Source: Indolivaga alginatilytica (lineage in GTDB: Bacteria > Bacteroidota > Bacteroidia > Bacteroidales > Dysgonomonadaceae). From it: a DNA stretch of 64,000 nt. Positions 42,733 to 52,268 of this stretch are shown here, in pieces. The stretch covers positions 1 to 64,000 of the forward strand of contig NZ_QICL01000013.1 of the NCBI RefSeq assembly GCF_003201355.1, in the 5' to 3' direction. Both the position numbers and the translations under genes were made by a program. The first letter of the stretch is position 1. Each line of letters opens with the position of its first letter. Below the pieces are notes generated by a model. The model saw only the letters and a program-made list of their open reading frames with translations. It did no database searches and had not been told where the DNA came from.

Positions 42733-45700
42733 ATGAAAGAAACTAGATTAACCTCTACGAGGAGAATAAGTATGAAGTTTTGTCTTCTGCTATTCTTAAT
42801 CTTCTCAGCAAGCATTTCCAATGCATTTGCTCAGACTACAGTAACAGGAGTAGTCACCGATGAGCAAAAAGATCCATTACCTGGAGTTAGTGTCACAGTA
42901 AAAGGTTCCACAACAGGAACAGTTACCGATTTTGATGGTAATTATTCTATTAATGTGAAATCAGGCGACGTTCTTCAGTTTACATTCTTAGGTATGAAAC
43001 CTGAGACAATTACGGTTGGATCGAGAAGTAAGATCGACGTAGTTTTAATTGATGATACACATCAACTGGAAACCGCTATTGTTATCGGTTACGGTACAGC
43101 GAAAAAAAGAGACTTAACCGGGTCTATCGTAACAGTAAAAGGTGATGATGTATTCACAAAACCAGCAACAAACCCATTAGCCTCCATACAAGGTAAAGTA
43201 GCGGGTGTCCAAGTAATAAATACAGGTAAAGCCGGTCAGGATCCTGAAATTCGTATCCGGGGAACAAACTCTATCAATGGATACAAGCCTTTGTATGTAG
43301 TAGACGGATTATTTAATGACAATATTAACTTCCTGAATCCTGCCGATATCGAGACAATGGAAATCCTTAAAGACCCTTCCTCTTTAGCAATTTTCGGGGT
43401 ACGTGGTGCTAATGGTGTTATCATCATTAATACTAAAAGAGCAAAAGAAGGGCAAACACTTGTGAATATCAATACAGCTTTTGGGTTCAAACAGGTTGTA
43501 GACAAGGTTAAGCTGACGAATGCCGCCCAATTTAAAGAGCTTTACAATGAGCAATTAGCAAACCAAGGATCTAATCCTTATGACTTTACTAAGTGGCAGG
43601 CTGATACAGATTGGCAAGACGAAATTTTCCAAACCGGATTTATGTCTAACAGTAACGTTAGCGTAACTGGTTCTACCGAGAAAAGTAAATTTTATATGGG
43701 CGTAGGTTATTCTACGGAAGAAGGTAACATCTTACATGAAAAATTCGGTAAGATTACTGCAAATTTAAGTAGCGACTATAATTTCACTAAAAATATTAAA
43801 GTCGGATTTCAATTTAATGGAGCTAGAATGACACCTGCGGATCAGAAATCGGTTCTTAAAGCTCTATACGCTGCACCTGTAGCACCTGTATTCAATGAAG
43901 AATTTGGCTTATACCATGTTCTACCTAGTTTCCAAAGTGCACAGATTGAAAATCCTATGATAGATATCAGTGCCAGAAATAATACGACCAAAGCTCTTAA
44001 TTATCGTGGAAGCGGTAATATATACGGAGAAGTGAACTTTCTTACTAACTTCACTTTTAAGACAATGTTTGCTTTTGACTACAGATCAGATGACAGTCGT
44101 AAGTATACGCCAATTATAACGGTATATAATCCTTCAATAGGAGGAGACAATCCGACCGAAATCTTAGGTGATAAGAGAACAGCTATACAACAAATTAAAG
44201 AAGATGAGACTAAAATACAAGCTGATTACTTATTGACTTATACAAAGAAGATTAGTGACCACAATATTACAGCAACAGCAGGTTTTACGACATTCTATAA
44301 TAGTCTGACTAATCTAACTGCTGAAAGGAATCAAGGAACGGGACTACCTATTCCTAACAATCCAGATAAATGGTATATAAGCATGGGCGACCCCAGTACT
44401 TCTAAAACTGATAGCAAGCAATGGGAAAGATCAACAGTATCGCTTCTTGCAAGAGCACTTTATAGCTATAAGAATAGATATCTATTTAACGGTTCTTTCC
44501 GTCGTGATGGTTCTTCGGCATTCTTCTACACAGGTAACCAATGGCAAAATTTTTATTCTGCCGGTGGAGGTTGGGTTATGTCCGAAGAAGACTTCATGCA
44601 AAATCAGTCTTTTATTGACTTCTTAAAAATAAAAGGGTCTTGGGGAACATTAGGTAATCAGAATATGGAGACTCCATATCCTGCACAACCTCTTCTAACA
44701 AATGAAACATCTGCCATATTTGGTAATCCTTCAATAGAATATCCTTCATACTCTTTGAAGTACATCCCAAATCCCAACTTAAGATGGGAAAAGATTGAAG
44801 CTTGGGAAGCGGGTTTTGAGATGAATATGCTTGCAAACAGATTACGCATAGAAAGTGTGTATTACAAGAAAAACACAAAAGACCTTCTAGCTGAAATCCC
44901 AGGAATCGCAGGAACAACTCCTGGATTAGGAAATTTGGGAGAAATACAAAATAAAGGTTTTGAAGTAGCTGCTTCTTGGAATGACAAAATTAACTCAGAC
45001 TGGGGATATAGCATAAGTGGAAACTTAACTACAATTGACAACAATGTAAAATCACTGGTTCAAGATGGCTATACTATCATCAAAGGAGACAAAAACATTT
45101 CACATACTACAGCCGGATATCCTATTGGATTTTTCTATGGCTACACGGTGGAAGGAGTATACCAATCTCAAGCAGATATAGCAAATTCTACACCAAACAC
45201 TCTTACGACTGTAAAACCTGGAGATCTTAAATTTAAAGATATGGATGGTGATGGTAAAATAACAACAGCCGATAGGGGCATGATCGGTAATCCAACTCCT
45301 GATCTTACTTATGGTATCACATTAGGTCTTAATTACAAGAATTTTGACTTCGGTATTGATTTCATGGGAGTATATGGAAACGAAATATACAGAACCTGGG
45401 ATAACTATAACTGGTCTCAATTCAATTTTATGTCTCATCGCCTTGACAGATGGCATGGAGAAGGAACATCTAACTCTGAGCCAGTATTGAATACAACTCG
45501 TACAATCAATAATGAGAATTCTACTTATTATATTGAGGATGGTAGTTTCTTTAGAATTAGAAACATTCAAATAGGCTATACTTTCGATCAAAATGCACTA
45601 AAAAAAGTACGTCTAAAAGCATTGAAAGTATTTGTTAATGCTCAAAACTTAAAAACTTGGAAAAACAATACAGGTTATACTCCTGAATTAGGAGGAGATG

Positions 45701-45777
45701 CTACTGCATTTGGTATTGATAATGGCTCTTACCCTATGCCCGCAATATACACTTTTGGTCTAAATCTTACTTTCTAA
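42733..45777 (+). CDS. SusC/RagA TonB-dependent outer-membrane transporter
   Basis: The outer-membrane glycan importer of the locus, 1014 residues. The signal peptide ends at AFAQ (about 34). A carboxypeptidase-D-like domain follows (VTGVVTDEQKDPLPGVSVTVKG, about 36-115), then the TonB-box and plug domain (ATNPLASIQGKVAGVQVINTGKAGQDPEIRIRG, PLYVVDGL, ILKDPSSLAIFGVRGANGVI) and the 22-strand barrel ending in YTFGLNLTF. An internal ATG at 42772 could also be the start; 42733 gives a longer n-region. The SusD gene follows after 19 bases. Confidence 0.96.
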   Translation: MKETRLTSTRRISMKFCLLLFLIFSASISNAFAQTTVTGVVTDEQKDPLPGVSVTVKGSTTGTVTDFDGNYSINVKSGDVLQFTFLGMKPETITVGSRSKIDVVLIDDTHQLETAIVIGYGTAKKRDLTGSIVTVKGDDVFTKPATNPLASIQGKVAGVQVINTGKAGQDPEIRIRGTNSINGYKPLYVVDGLFNDNINFLNPADIETMEILKDPSSLAIFGVRGANGVIIINTKRAKEGQTLVNINTAFGFKQVVDKVKLTNAAQFKELYNEQLANQGSNPYDFTKWQADTDWQDEIFQTGFMSNSNVSVTGSTEKSKFYMGVGYSTEEGNILHEKFGKITANLSSDYNFTKNIKVGFQFNGARMTPADQKSVLKALYAAPVAPVFNEEFGLYHVLPSFQSAQIENPMIDISARNNTTKALNYRGSGNIYGEVNFLTNFTFKTMFAFDYRSDDSRKYTPIITVYNPSIGGDNPTEILGDKRTAIQQIKEDETKIQADYLLTYTKKISDHNITATAGFTTFYNSLTNLTAERNQGTGLPIPNNPDKWYISMGDPSTSKTDSKQWERSTVSLLARALYSYKNRYLFNGSFRRDGSSAFFYTGNQWQNFYSAGGGWVMSEEDFMQNQSFIDFLKIKGSWGTLGNQNMETPYPAQPLLTNETSAIFGNPSIEYPSYSLKYIPNPNLRWEKIEAWEAGFEMNMLANRLRIESVYYKKNTKDLLAEIPGIAGTTPGLGNLGEIQNKGFEVAASWNDKINSDWGYSISGNLTTIDNNVKSLVQDGYTIIKGDKNISHTTAGYPIGFFYGYTVEGVYQSQADIANSTPNTLTTVKPGDLKFKDMDGDGKITTADRGMIGNPTPDLTYGITLGLNYKNFDFGIDFMGVYGNEIYRTWDNYNWSQFNFMSHRLDRWHGEGTSNSEPVLNTTRTINNENSTYYIEDGSFFRIRNIQIGYTFDQNALKKVRLKALKVFVNAQNLKTWKNNTGYTPELGGDATAFGIDNGSYPMPAIYTFGLNLTF

Positions 45778-45796
45778 TTATATAAAAAATATTTTT

Positions 45797-47332
45797 ATGA
45801 AACGATTAATAAAAAAATATATACTTCCGGCAGTACTTATAGCCGGACTGTCTCTAACAAGTTGTAGCGACTTTCTGGATAGAAGCCCTCTAGGAGATTT
45901 AACAGAAGATGATGCACCCGGAGGTATAAACCAAGGACGCGCATTTCAGCTTTATGCACTGGTGAGAGGTTATCATATAACCGCAGGAATTCCAGCTTTT
46001 GCTATACATAACTTCCGTTCGGAAGATTCGGAGAAAGGTAGTGAAGATAATGATGGTGCCGATCAAGCAGCTTTCTTCGATAACTTCGAATACAATACTA
46101 CTAATGGTCCAATTGCTGACTATTGGAAGGAAAATTACAAGATCATAGTTAACAGCAACACTGCTATAGATGGTATTGAAAGGCAATCAACTAAAACAAA
46201 GGAAGATAGCATTAATTATGCCGAAGCTAAATTTTTCAGAGCTTATGCTTTCTTTAATTTAGTTAGAGCTTATGGGGAAGTTCCTAAAATAGATTTTAGG
46301 ATAACTGATCCTGCTCAGGCAAACATACCTAAATCTCCGGCTACCGATATATATGCACTTATTGATGCTGATTTGGCAACATCGGTAAAATATTTACCAA
46401 CACACTGGGGTAATGATTTTACAGGTCGATTAACTTGGGGAGCAGCAAGATCTTTACAAGCTAGAACTTATATGATGCGTAATGATTGGAACAATATGCT
46501 AGCTGCTTCAAGAGACGTTATCAATTCGGGATTCTATAATTTAAGTACTCCTTATGACAAAATTTTCACTGATAATGGCGAAAATTCTCCTGAATCGATT
46601 TTTGAAATACAATGTATGTCTACTTCAGCTAAACCTAACGCAACAAGTATAGGAAGCCAATTTGCAGAAGTACAAGGAGTCAGAGGAGGAGGCATGTGGA
46701 ATCTAGGATGGGGTTGGCATATGGCAACTACTGAACTAATGAATAAAGCTTACGAGCCGGGTGATCCACGTAAAGATGCGACCTTATTATATTTCCGTCG
46801 TCAGGTTGGTGATGTAGTTCCCCCTATAACTCCTGAGAATACCAACACTCCCTTCGGAGAATCGCCTATATCCAGAGCAATGGGTGCTGCATTTAATAAA
46901 AAAGCATATACTGACCCTGCTTTACGTAAGCTGTTTACAAATGCCGGATTCTGGGTAAATATCAGATTAATACGTTATGCTGATGTTGTTCTAATGGCTG
47001 CCGAAGCTTCTAACGAATTAGGTATGAACTCTGATGCACTTAACTATCTCGAACAAGTAAGAAGTCGCGCTCGTGGTAACAATACATCTATTCTGCCTAA
47101 AGTAACAACTACCAGCCAAATAGAATTAAGAGATGCAATTCGCCACGAAAGACGCGTAGAACTAGGTCTTGAACCGGATCGTTTCTATGACTTGGTACGT
47201 TGGGGAATAGCTAAAGAAGTATTACATGCTGCCGGTAAAACTAATTATCAGGATAAACATGCATTACTGCCAATACCTCAGGTCGAAATAGACAAATCGA
47301 ACGGAGTATTAGTACAGAACCCTAATTTCTAA
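45797..47332 (+). CDS. SusD/RagB glycan-binding lipoprotein
   Basis: The surface lipoprotein lid that pairs with SusC. The 511 residues start with a lipoprotein signal (ILPAVLIAGLSLTSC), lipidated Cys near residue 23, then SDFLDRSPLGDLTEDD typical of RagB/SusD. TPR-like helices carry AEAKFFRAYAFFNLVRAYGEVP, and the C-terminal SusD region has IRLIRYADVVLMAAEASNELG, RRVELGLEPDRFYDLVRWG and HALLPIPQVEIDKSNGVLVQNP. The glycan contacts cannot be assigned from sequence. A strong terminator follows. Confidence 0.96.
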   Translation: MKRLIKKYILPAVLIAGLSLTSCSDFLDRSPLGDLTEDDAPGGINQGRAFQLYALVRGYHITAGIPAFAIHNFRSEDSEKGSEDNDGADQAAFFDNFEYNTTNGPIADYWKENYKIIVNSNTAIDGIERQSTKTKEDSINYAEAKFFRAYAFFNLVRAYGEVPKIDFRITDPAQANIPKSPATDIYALIDADLATSVKYLPTHWGNDFTGRLTWGAARSLQARTYMMRNDWNNMLAASRDVINSGFYNLSTPYDKIFTDNGENSPESIFEIQCMSTSAKPNATSIGSQFAEVQGVRGGGMWNLGWGWHMATTELMNKAYEPGDPRKDATLLYFRRQVGDVVPPITPENTNTPFGESPISRAMGAAFNKKAYTDPALRKLFTNAGFWVNIRLIRYADVVLMAAEASNELGMNSDALNYLEQVRSRARGNNTSILPKVTTTSQIELRDAIRHERRVELGLEPDRFYDLVRWGIAKEVLHAAGKTNYQDKHALLPIPQVEIDKSNGVLVQNPNF

Positions 47333-47344
47333 AGAATAAATTAA

Positions 47345-47381
47345 TATAATAGGGACACACTTTTGTCCCTATTATATTTTT
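47345..47381 (+). terminator. Strong intrinsic terminator after susD
   Basis: A perfect 13-bp stem, TATAATAGGGACA with TGTCCCTATTATA, and a CACTTT loop followed by TTTTTATA. It overlaps an upstream in-frame ATG at 47363, so the phosphodiesterase most likely starts at 47393. Partial read-through would lower expression of the downstream enzymes relative to SusCD. Confidence 0.88.
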
Positions 47382-47392
47382 ATATAAATTCC

Positions 47393-48427
47393 ATGAGAGC
47401 TCAAAAAACAATATCATTTCTATTAGTCTGCATGTCGTGCTTATCTATTTCAGCACGCACAATATTACCGACTCTTGACAAGTATACTATACCAGTCAAT
47501 GTAAAAGGAGCTGTAATCGGAAAATTTATATCCTCAAATAACGAGAATGTAACTTTAGCAAAAGACACATCAAACTTATTTCTAATTGATGAGTCCGGTT
47601 ATATTAGGTTGAAAGCAGATGTAGAACTCTCTGCATCATCACCTTTCAGATACGAAATCATAATAAAAAGCAGTTGTGGTAATAAAGCTTTCGAATTAGT
47701 GAAAGATGAATTTATCCATAACAAAGTAATAGCTCACCGAGGAGCATGGAAAAATCATGAAGCCAGCCAAAACTCGATGAGTGCATTAATAAATACAATA
47801 GAATTAGGATGCGAAGCTGCCGAATTTGACGTTTGGCTATCATCCGACAATAAAGTGATTCTTTCTCATGATCCAACAATAGGTGGCAAGGTTGTAGAAG
47901 ATACTCCTGCCCGGACATTGATGGAGATTCCATTAGAAAATGGAGATTTTGTTCCCTCACTTGAGGCATATCTTGAATGTATACAACAACAAAATAAAAC
48001 ACGCTTGGTGTTAGAACTTAAAGGTTCACAAAAAGGAAAAGAGCGCAGTTTGGCTCTTGCAGAATCGGCTGTTCAGTTGGTTCATAAATACAAGGCTCAG
48101 GCTTGGGTTGACTATATAAGTTTCGACTACGAAGCCCTACTCCATGTAAAACAATTAGACCCGACTGCAACTATTTCATACTTGGAAACTAATAAAACTT
48201 TGGAAGAATTATCTACAGCCAAAGTAGATGGAATAGATTATCATTATAGTGCTTTTTATAACGATGAGAAGCTTACAGAGAAAGCGAAACAGCTAGGCTT
48301 AACAACCAATGTTTGGACGGTAAATACCCAAGAGCAAATGCAACATCTGCTACAACAGGGTGTCGATTATATTACTACCGATGAGCCCGAATTACTTTTG
48401 AAATTTATTGATACACATTATAAATAA
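47393..48427 (+). CDS. Secreted glycerophosphodiester phosphodiesterase
   Basis: A GDPD-family enzyme that hydrolyses glycerophosphodiesters to glycerol phosphate and an alcohol. The start at 47393 gives a signal peptide (MRAQKTISFLLVCMSCLSISA) and lies outside the preceding terminator. An N-terminal beta domain (about 25-105) precedes the TIM-barrel GDPD domain. It has VIAHRGAWKNHEASQNSM (catalytic His), CEAAEFDVWLSSDNKVILSHD (metal ligands and second His), LVLELKGS and VDYITTDEPELL. Within this glucan locus it could remove phosphoglycerol groups from the glycan. The next gene starts 5 bases on. Confidence 0.88.
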   Translation: MRAQKTISFLLVCMSCLSISARTILPTLDKYTIPVNVKGAVIGKFISSNNENVTLAKDTSNLFLIDESGYIRLKADVELSASSPFRYEIIIKSSCGNKAFELVKDEFIHNKVIAHRGAWKNHEASQNSMSALINTIELGCEAAEFDVWLSSDNKVILSHDPTIGGKVVEDTPARTLMEIPLENGDFVPSLEAYLECIQQQNKTRLVLELKGSQKGKERSLALAESAVQLVHKYKAQAWVDYISFDYEALLHVKQLDPTATISYLETNKTLEELSTAKVDGIDYHYSAFYNDEKLTEKAKQLGLTTNVWTVNTQEQMQHLLQQGVDYITTDEPELLLKFIDTHYK

Positions 48428-48432
48428 TAGAT

Positions 48433-50719
48433 ATGAAAAAACTATTAACTATGCTTTTTTGTTGTGCCGCAATTAGTGTTGGAGCACAGCAGAGTAATGC
48501 AAGAGATGTAAAAATGGATCGATTCATCGACGATCTGATGAGTAAAATGACTCTCGAAGAGAAAATCGGGCAGCTCAATTTACCGGGTGCAGGAGATATA
48601 ACAACCGGTCAGGCCAAAAGCAGTGACATTGCAACCAAGATCAAACAAGGTCAGGTTGGAGGTTTATTTAATATCAAAGGTGTTGATAAAATTCGTGACG
48701 TACAGCGTGTAGCTGTAGAAGAAAGCCGTATGAAAATACCTATGATTTTCGGTATGGACGTTATTCACGGATACGAAACAGTGTTCCCTATTCCATTAGG
48801 CTTGGCTGCAACATGGGATATGAAAGCGATAGAACAATCGGCTCGTATTGCTGCCATAGAAGCCAGCGCTGACGGTATATTCTGGACATTCAGCCCAATG
48901 GTAGATATTTCACGTGATCCACGTTGGGGACGTGTCTCGGAAGGTAGTGGCGAAGACCCTTTCTTAGGTGGAGCGATTGCAAAAGCAATGGTTCGTGGTT
49001 ATCAGGGTGACAACACTTATTCGGACAATACACACATCATGGCTTGTGTTAAGCACTATGCATTATATGGTGCGGGTGAAGCAGGGCGTGATTACAATAC
49101 TGTAGATATGAGTCGCATTCGTATGATGAATGAATATATGTATCCATACAAAGCTGCCGTTGAAGCAGGCGTAGGCAGCGTTATGGCATCATTCAATGAA
49201 GTGGATGGCGTACCTGCTACAGCCAACAAATGGTTAATGACAGATGTACTTCGTACTCAATGGGGATTCAATGGTTTTGTTGTTACCGATTTTACGGGAA
49301 TAAGCGAAATGATAGAACATGGTATCGGTGATTTACAGGAAGTATCGGCTCGTGCCCTGAAAGCAGGTATCGATATGGATATGGTAGCCGAAGGGTTTAC
49401 AGGAACAATTGCTAAATCATTAAAAGAAGGAAAAGTTTCACAGGCTGATATCGACCAAGCTTGTCGCCGTATACTTGAAGCCAAATATAAACTGGGCTTA
49501 TTCAAAGATCCTTACAAGTATATGGATTCTAAACGTGCTAAGAAAGAAATCTATACAGATGCCAATCGTGCTGTAGCTCGTAAAATAGCATCAGAAAGTT
49601 TCGTACTTCTAAAGAATGAAGGAAACGTTCTACCTCTGAAAAAAACAAGGTAAAATAGCAGTAGTTGGCCCATTGGCTAATAGCCGCTCTAATATGCCCG
49701 GAACCTGGAGTGTAGCCGTTAATTTAGATAAACCTCAAACTGTTATTGAAGCAATGCAGGCAGTTGGCGGTAAAAACGTGAAGGTAGTATACGCTAAAGG
49801 TAGTAACCTTACGGCAGATGCTAAACTGGAAGAAAATGCAACTATGTTTGGACGTACATTAAACAGAGATGACCGTACCAAAGAACAATTGCTAAATGAA
49901 GCTCTTGAAGCATCAAGAGATGCTGATGTTATTGTTGCTGCGTTGGGAGAATCTTCTGAATTCAGCGGTGAAGCAAGCAGTCGCTCAAACATAGATATTC
50001 CTGATGTTCAAAAAGAATTATTGGCTGAACTTCTAAAAACAGGTAAACCTGTAGTATTGGTATTGTTCACAGGTCGTCCATTGACTCTTACATGGGAAAA
50101 TGAAAATGTTCCTGCTATCTTGAATGTATGGTTTGGTGGTAGCGAAGCTGCTCCTGCAATTGCAGATGTAGTATTCGGAGACGTTAACCCAAGTGGTAAA
50201 TTGGTAGCAACTTTTCCCCAAAATGTAGGTCAGATTCCTCTTTTCTACAATCACAAAAATACAGGTCGTCCATTAGCTGAAGGCAAATGGTTCGAAAAAT
50301 TCCGTAGCAACTATATTGATGTTACTAATGAGCCTCTTTATCCATTCGGATACGGTTTGAGCTATACTCAATTTACATACGGAGATGTTGCTCTTAGCTC
50401 TGCTAAATTGGACCAAAACGGAGAACTTACTGCCAGCATCACTGTAACAAACAGCGGAAAATATGATGGAAAAGAAGTTGTTCAATTGTATATCCGTGAT
50501 TTAGTGGGTAGTGTAACTCGCCCTGTTAAAGAATTGAAAGGTTTCGAGAAAATAGAATTAAAAGCTGGAGAAACCAAAACAGTAAGTTTCAAAATTACTC
50601 CCGAATTACTTAAATTCTATAACTACGATTTAGAATATGTATTCGAACCAGGAGACTTTGATGTAATGATTGGTGGTGATAGCCAAAATATCAAAACAGC
50701 CCGATTCACTTTAAATTAA
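48433..50719 (+). pseudogene. GH3 beta-glucosidase split by a one-base frameshift
   Basis: Two adjacent frames together encode one BglX-like GH3 enzyme of about 761 residues. The first part (48433-49653) has a signal peptide (FCCAAISVGAQ), MTLEEKIGQLN, GRVSEGSGEDPFLGG, VKHYALYGAGEAGRDYN and the nucleophile Asp286 in VVTDFTG; it ends PLKKTR-stop. The second part (in frame to 50719) continues KQGKIAVVGPLANSRSNMPGTW, with the acid/base Glu in GESSEFSGEASSRS, then the fibronectin-III-like C-terminal domain. The break is at a run of seven A (49639-49645); six A would restore LKKQGKIAVVG. GH3 enzymes act on beta-glucosides, here probably beta-1,2-linked glucose. A sequencing error, phase-variable tract or genuine inactivation all remain possible. 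Confidence 0.85.
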
Positions 50720-50749
50720 ACTGTTCTTAGGTTCTCTATAACGCCAAGT

Positions 50750-50787
50750 GAAAGAGGTTGTCAGAACAAATTCGGGCAATCTCTTTC
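50750..50787 (+). terminator. Weak hairpin after GH3
   Basis: GAAAGAGGTTG and CAATCTCTTTC form an imperfect stem with a 16-base loop; the T-tail is short. Confidence 0.45.
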
Positions 50788-50835
50788 CATATTTCACAGA
50801 TAGACCTATTTTTATACGTTTTAGAAAATTATCTT

Positions 50836-52197
50836 ATGAAAAAAGTATTAACGCCATTTATACTATTTAGTCTTTTATTGGTCTTTACAAATTGTAAAAA
50901 CACCAATAATAATACGGACGTCAGTAAGGAAAACCCATCGGTACAAATTACTGATGAAGCTCTGCTTGATAGTGTTCAACGTCGTACATTTAATTATTTT
51001 TGGGATGGTGCAGAGCCAACAAGCGGAATGGCTCGCGAACGTTATCATATAGATGGAGAATATCCTCTGGATGATGCAAATGTAGTAACCTCAGGAGGTA
51101 GCGGATTTGGTATCATGGCAATCATTGCCGGTATAGATCGTGGCTATGTTACGCGTGAAGAAGGTGTAGCAAGAATGGACAAGATTGTTTCTTTCTTGGA
51201 AAAAGCAGATAGCTTCCACGGAGTTTATCCTCACTGGTGGTATGGCGAAACCGGTAAAGTAAGAGGGTTCAGCGACAAAGACAATGGAGGTGACTTAGTA
51301 GAAACATCATTCCTTATGCAAGGTCTTTTGGCAGCTCATCAATATTATGTAAACGGAACTGATACAGAAAAAGCTGTGGCCGCCCGTATCGACAAACTAT
51401 GGAGAGCTGTAGATTGGAACTGGCACCGTAATGGCAAAAATGTATTATACTGGCACTGGAGTCCTGAGCATTCTTGGGAAATGAACTTTGCTATTCATGG
51501 TTTCAACGAATGTCTTATTACTTACATTCTTGCAGCAGCTTCTCCAACTCACGGAGTGCCTGCCGAAGTATATCACGAAGGCTGGGCTGAAAACGGAGCA
51601 ATAGTAGAGCCCCATACAATAGAAGGCATCACACTAAACTTACGTTACCAGGGAACAGAGGCTGGTCCTTTATTCTGGGCTCATTATTCTTTCTTAGGAT
51701 TGAATCCAACAGATCTAAAAGACAAGTATAGTCCTAACTATTTCGAAGAAATGAAAAACTACACATTGGTTAATCGTGCATATTGCATTCGTAACCCTAA
51801 AGGTTTTAAAGGATATGGCGAAAATGCATGGGGACTAACTGCAAGTTATTCTACTGTCGGATATGCAGCTCATGAACCAGCTGAAAGAGGCGATCATGGC
51901 GTTATTACCCCAACCGCTGCTCTTTCTTCAATTGTTTACACACCCGAAGAGTCAATGAAAGTTATGCGTAACCTTTATTCTATGGGAGACAAAATGTGGG
52001 GTAAATATGGTTTCTATGATGCATATAGCGAAACTGACAATTGGTATCCTCAACGTTACCTGGCAATAGATCAAGGTCCGATCTCTGTTATGATAGAGAA
52101 CTACCGTAGTCAATTGCTTTGGAAACTATTCATGAGCCATCCTGATGTTCAAAACGGATTGAAAAAATTAAATTTTGGAAGCCCTTCTTTAAAATAA
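50836..52197 (+). CDS. GH144-type endo-beta-1,2-glucanase lipoprotein
   Basis: A glucoamylase-like-domain protein (GH144/DUF608-like clan, PF10091 type). The start at 50836 gives 453 residues with a lipoprotein signal MKKVLTPFILFSLLLVFTNC (Cys20); an upstream ATG at 50758 lacks signal character. Family landmarks are LLDSVQRRTFNYFWDGAEP, GMARERYHI, VTSGGSGFGIMAIIAG, FHGVYPHWWYGETGK, GGDLVETSFLMQGLL, LYWHWSPEHSWEMNFAIHGFNECLITY and GPLFWAHYSFLGLNP. Characterised GH144 enzymes from Chitinophaga and relatives cut beta-1,2-glucan. Combined with GH3 and SusCD this makes beta-1,2-glucan the likely target. Confidence 0.85.
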   Translation: MKKVLTPFILFSLLLVFTNCKNTNNNTDVSKENPSVQITDEALLDSVQRRTFNYFWDGAEPTSGMARERYHIDGEYPLDDANVVTSGGSGFGIMAIIAGIDRGYVTREEGVARMDKIVSFLEKADSFHGVYPHWWYGETGKVRGFSDKDNGGDLVETSFLMQGLLAAHQYYVNGTDTEKAVAARIDKLWRAVDWNWHRNGKNVLYWHWSPEHSWEMNFAIHGFNECLITYILAAASPTHGVPAEVYHEGWAENGAIVEPHTIEGITLNLRYQGTEAGPLFWAHYSFLGLNPTDLKDKYSPNYFEEMKNYTLVNRAYCIRNPKGFKGYGENAWGLTASYSTVGYAAHEPAERGDHGVITPTAALSSIVYTPEESMKVMRNLYSMGDKMWGKYGFYDAYSETDNWYPQRYLAIDQGPISVMIENYRSQLLWKLFMSHPDVQNGLKKLNFGSPSLK

Positions 52198-52210
52198 GGT
52201 CATAAACACA

Positions 52211-52243
52211 ACAAAGAGCTTGTTCCAAAGACAGGCTCTTTGT
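52211..52243 (+). terminator. Terminator-like hairpin after GH144
   Basis: ACAAAGAGC pairs with GCTCTTTGT, with inner TGT/ACA pairing. The gene's stop and following bases read TAAGGTCATAAAC, a possible remnant of the repeat element. Confidence 0.6.
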
Positions 52244-52268
52244 ATTTATCACTTATCTAATAACCATC

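Noticed and set aside
49639-49646. Programmed -1 frameshift at the A-run
   Set aside because: The downstream frame is reached by +1 (or -2), not -1, and no stimulatory structure is evident; slippage by RNA polymerase or an error is more plausible.
49673-50719. Second half of GH3 as a separate gene starting at TTG
   Set aside because: The frame reads back without a stop into KKQGKIAVVGP, which continues the first half; one shifted gene explains both parts.
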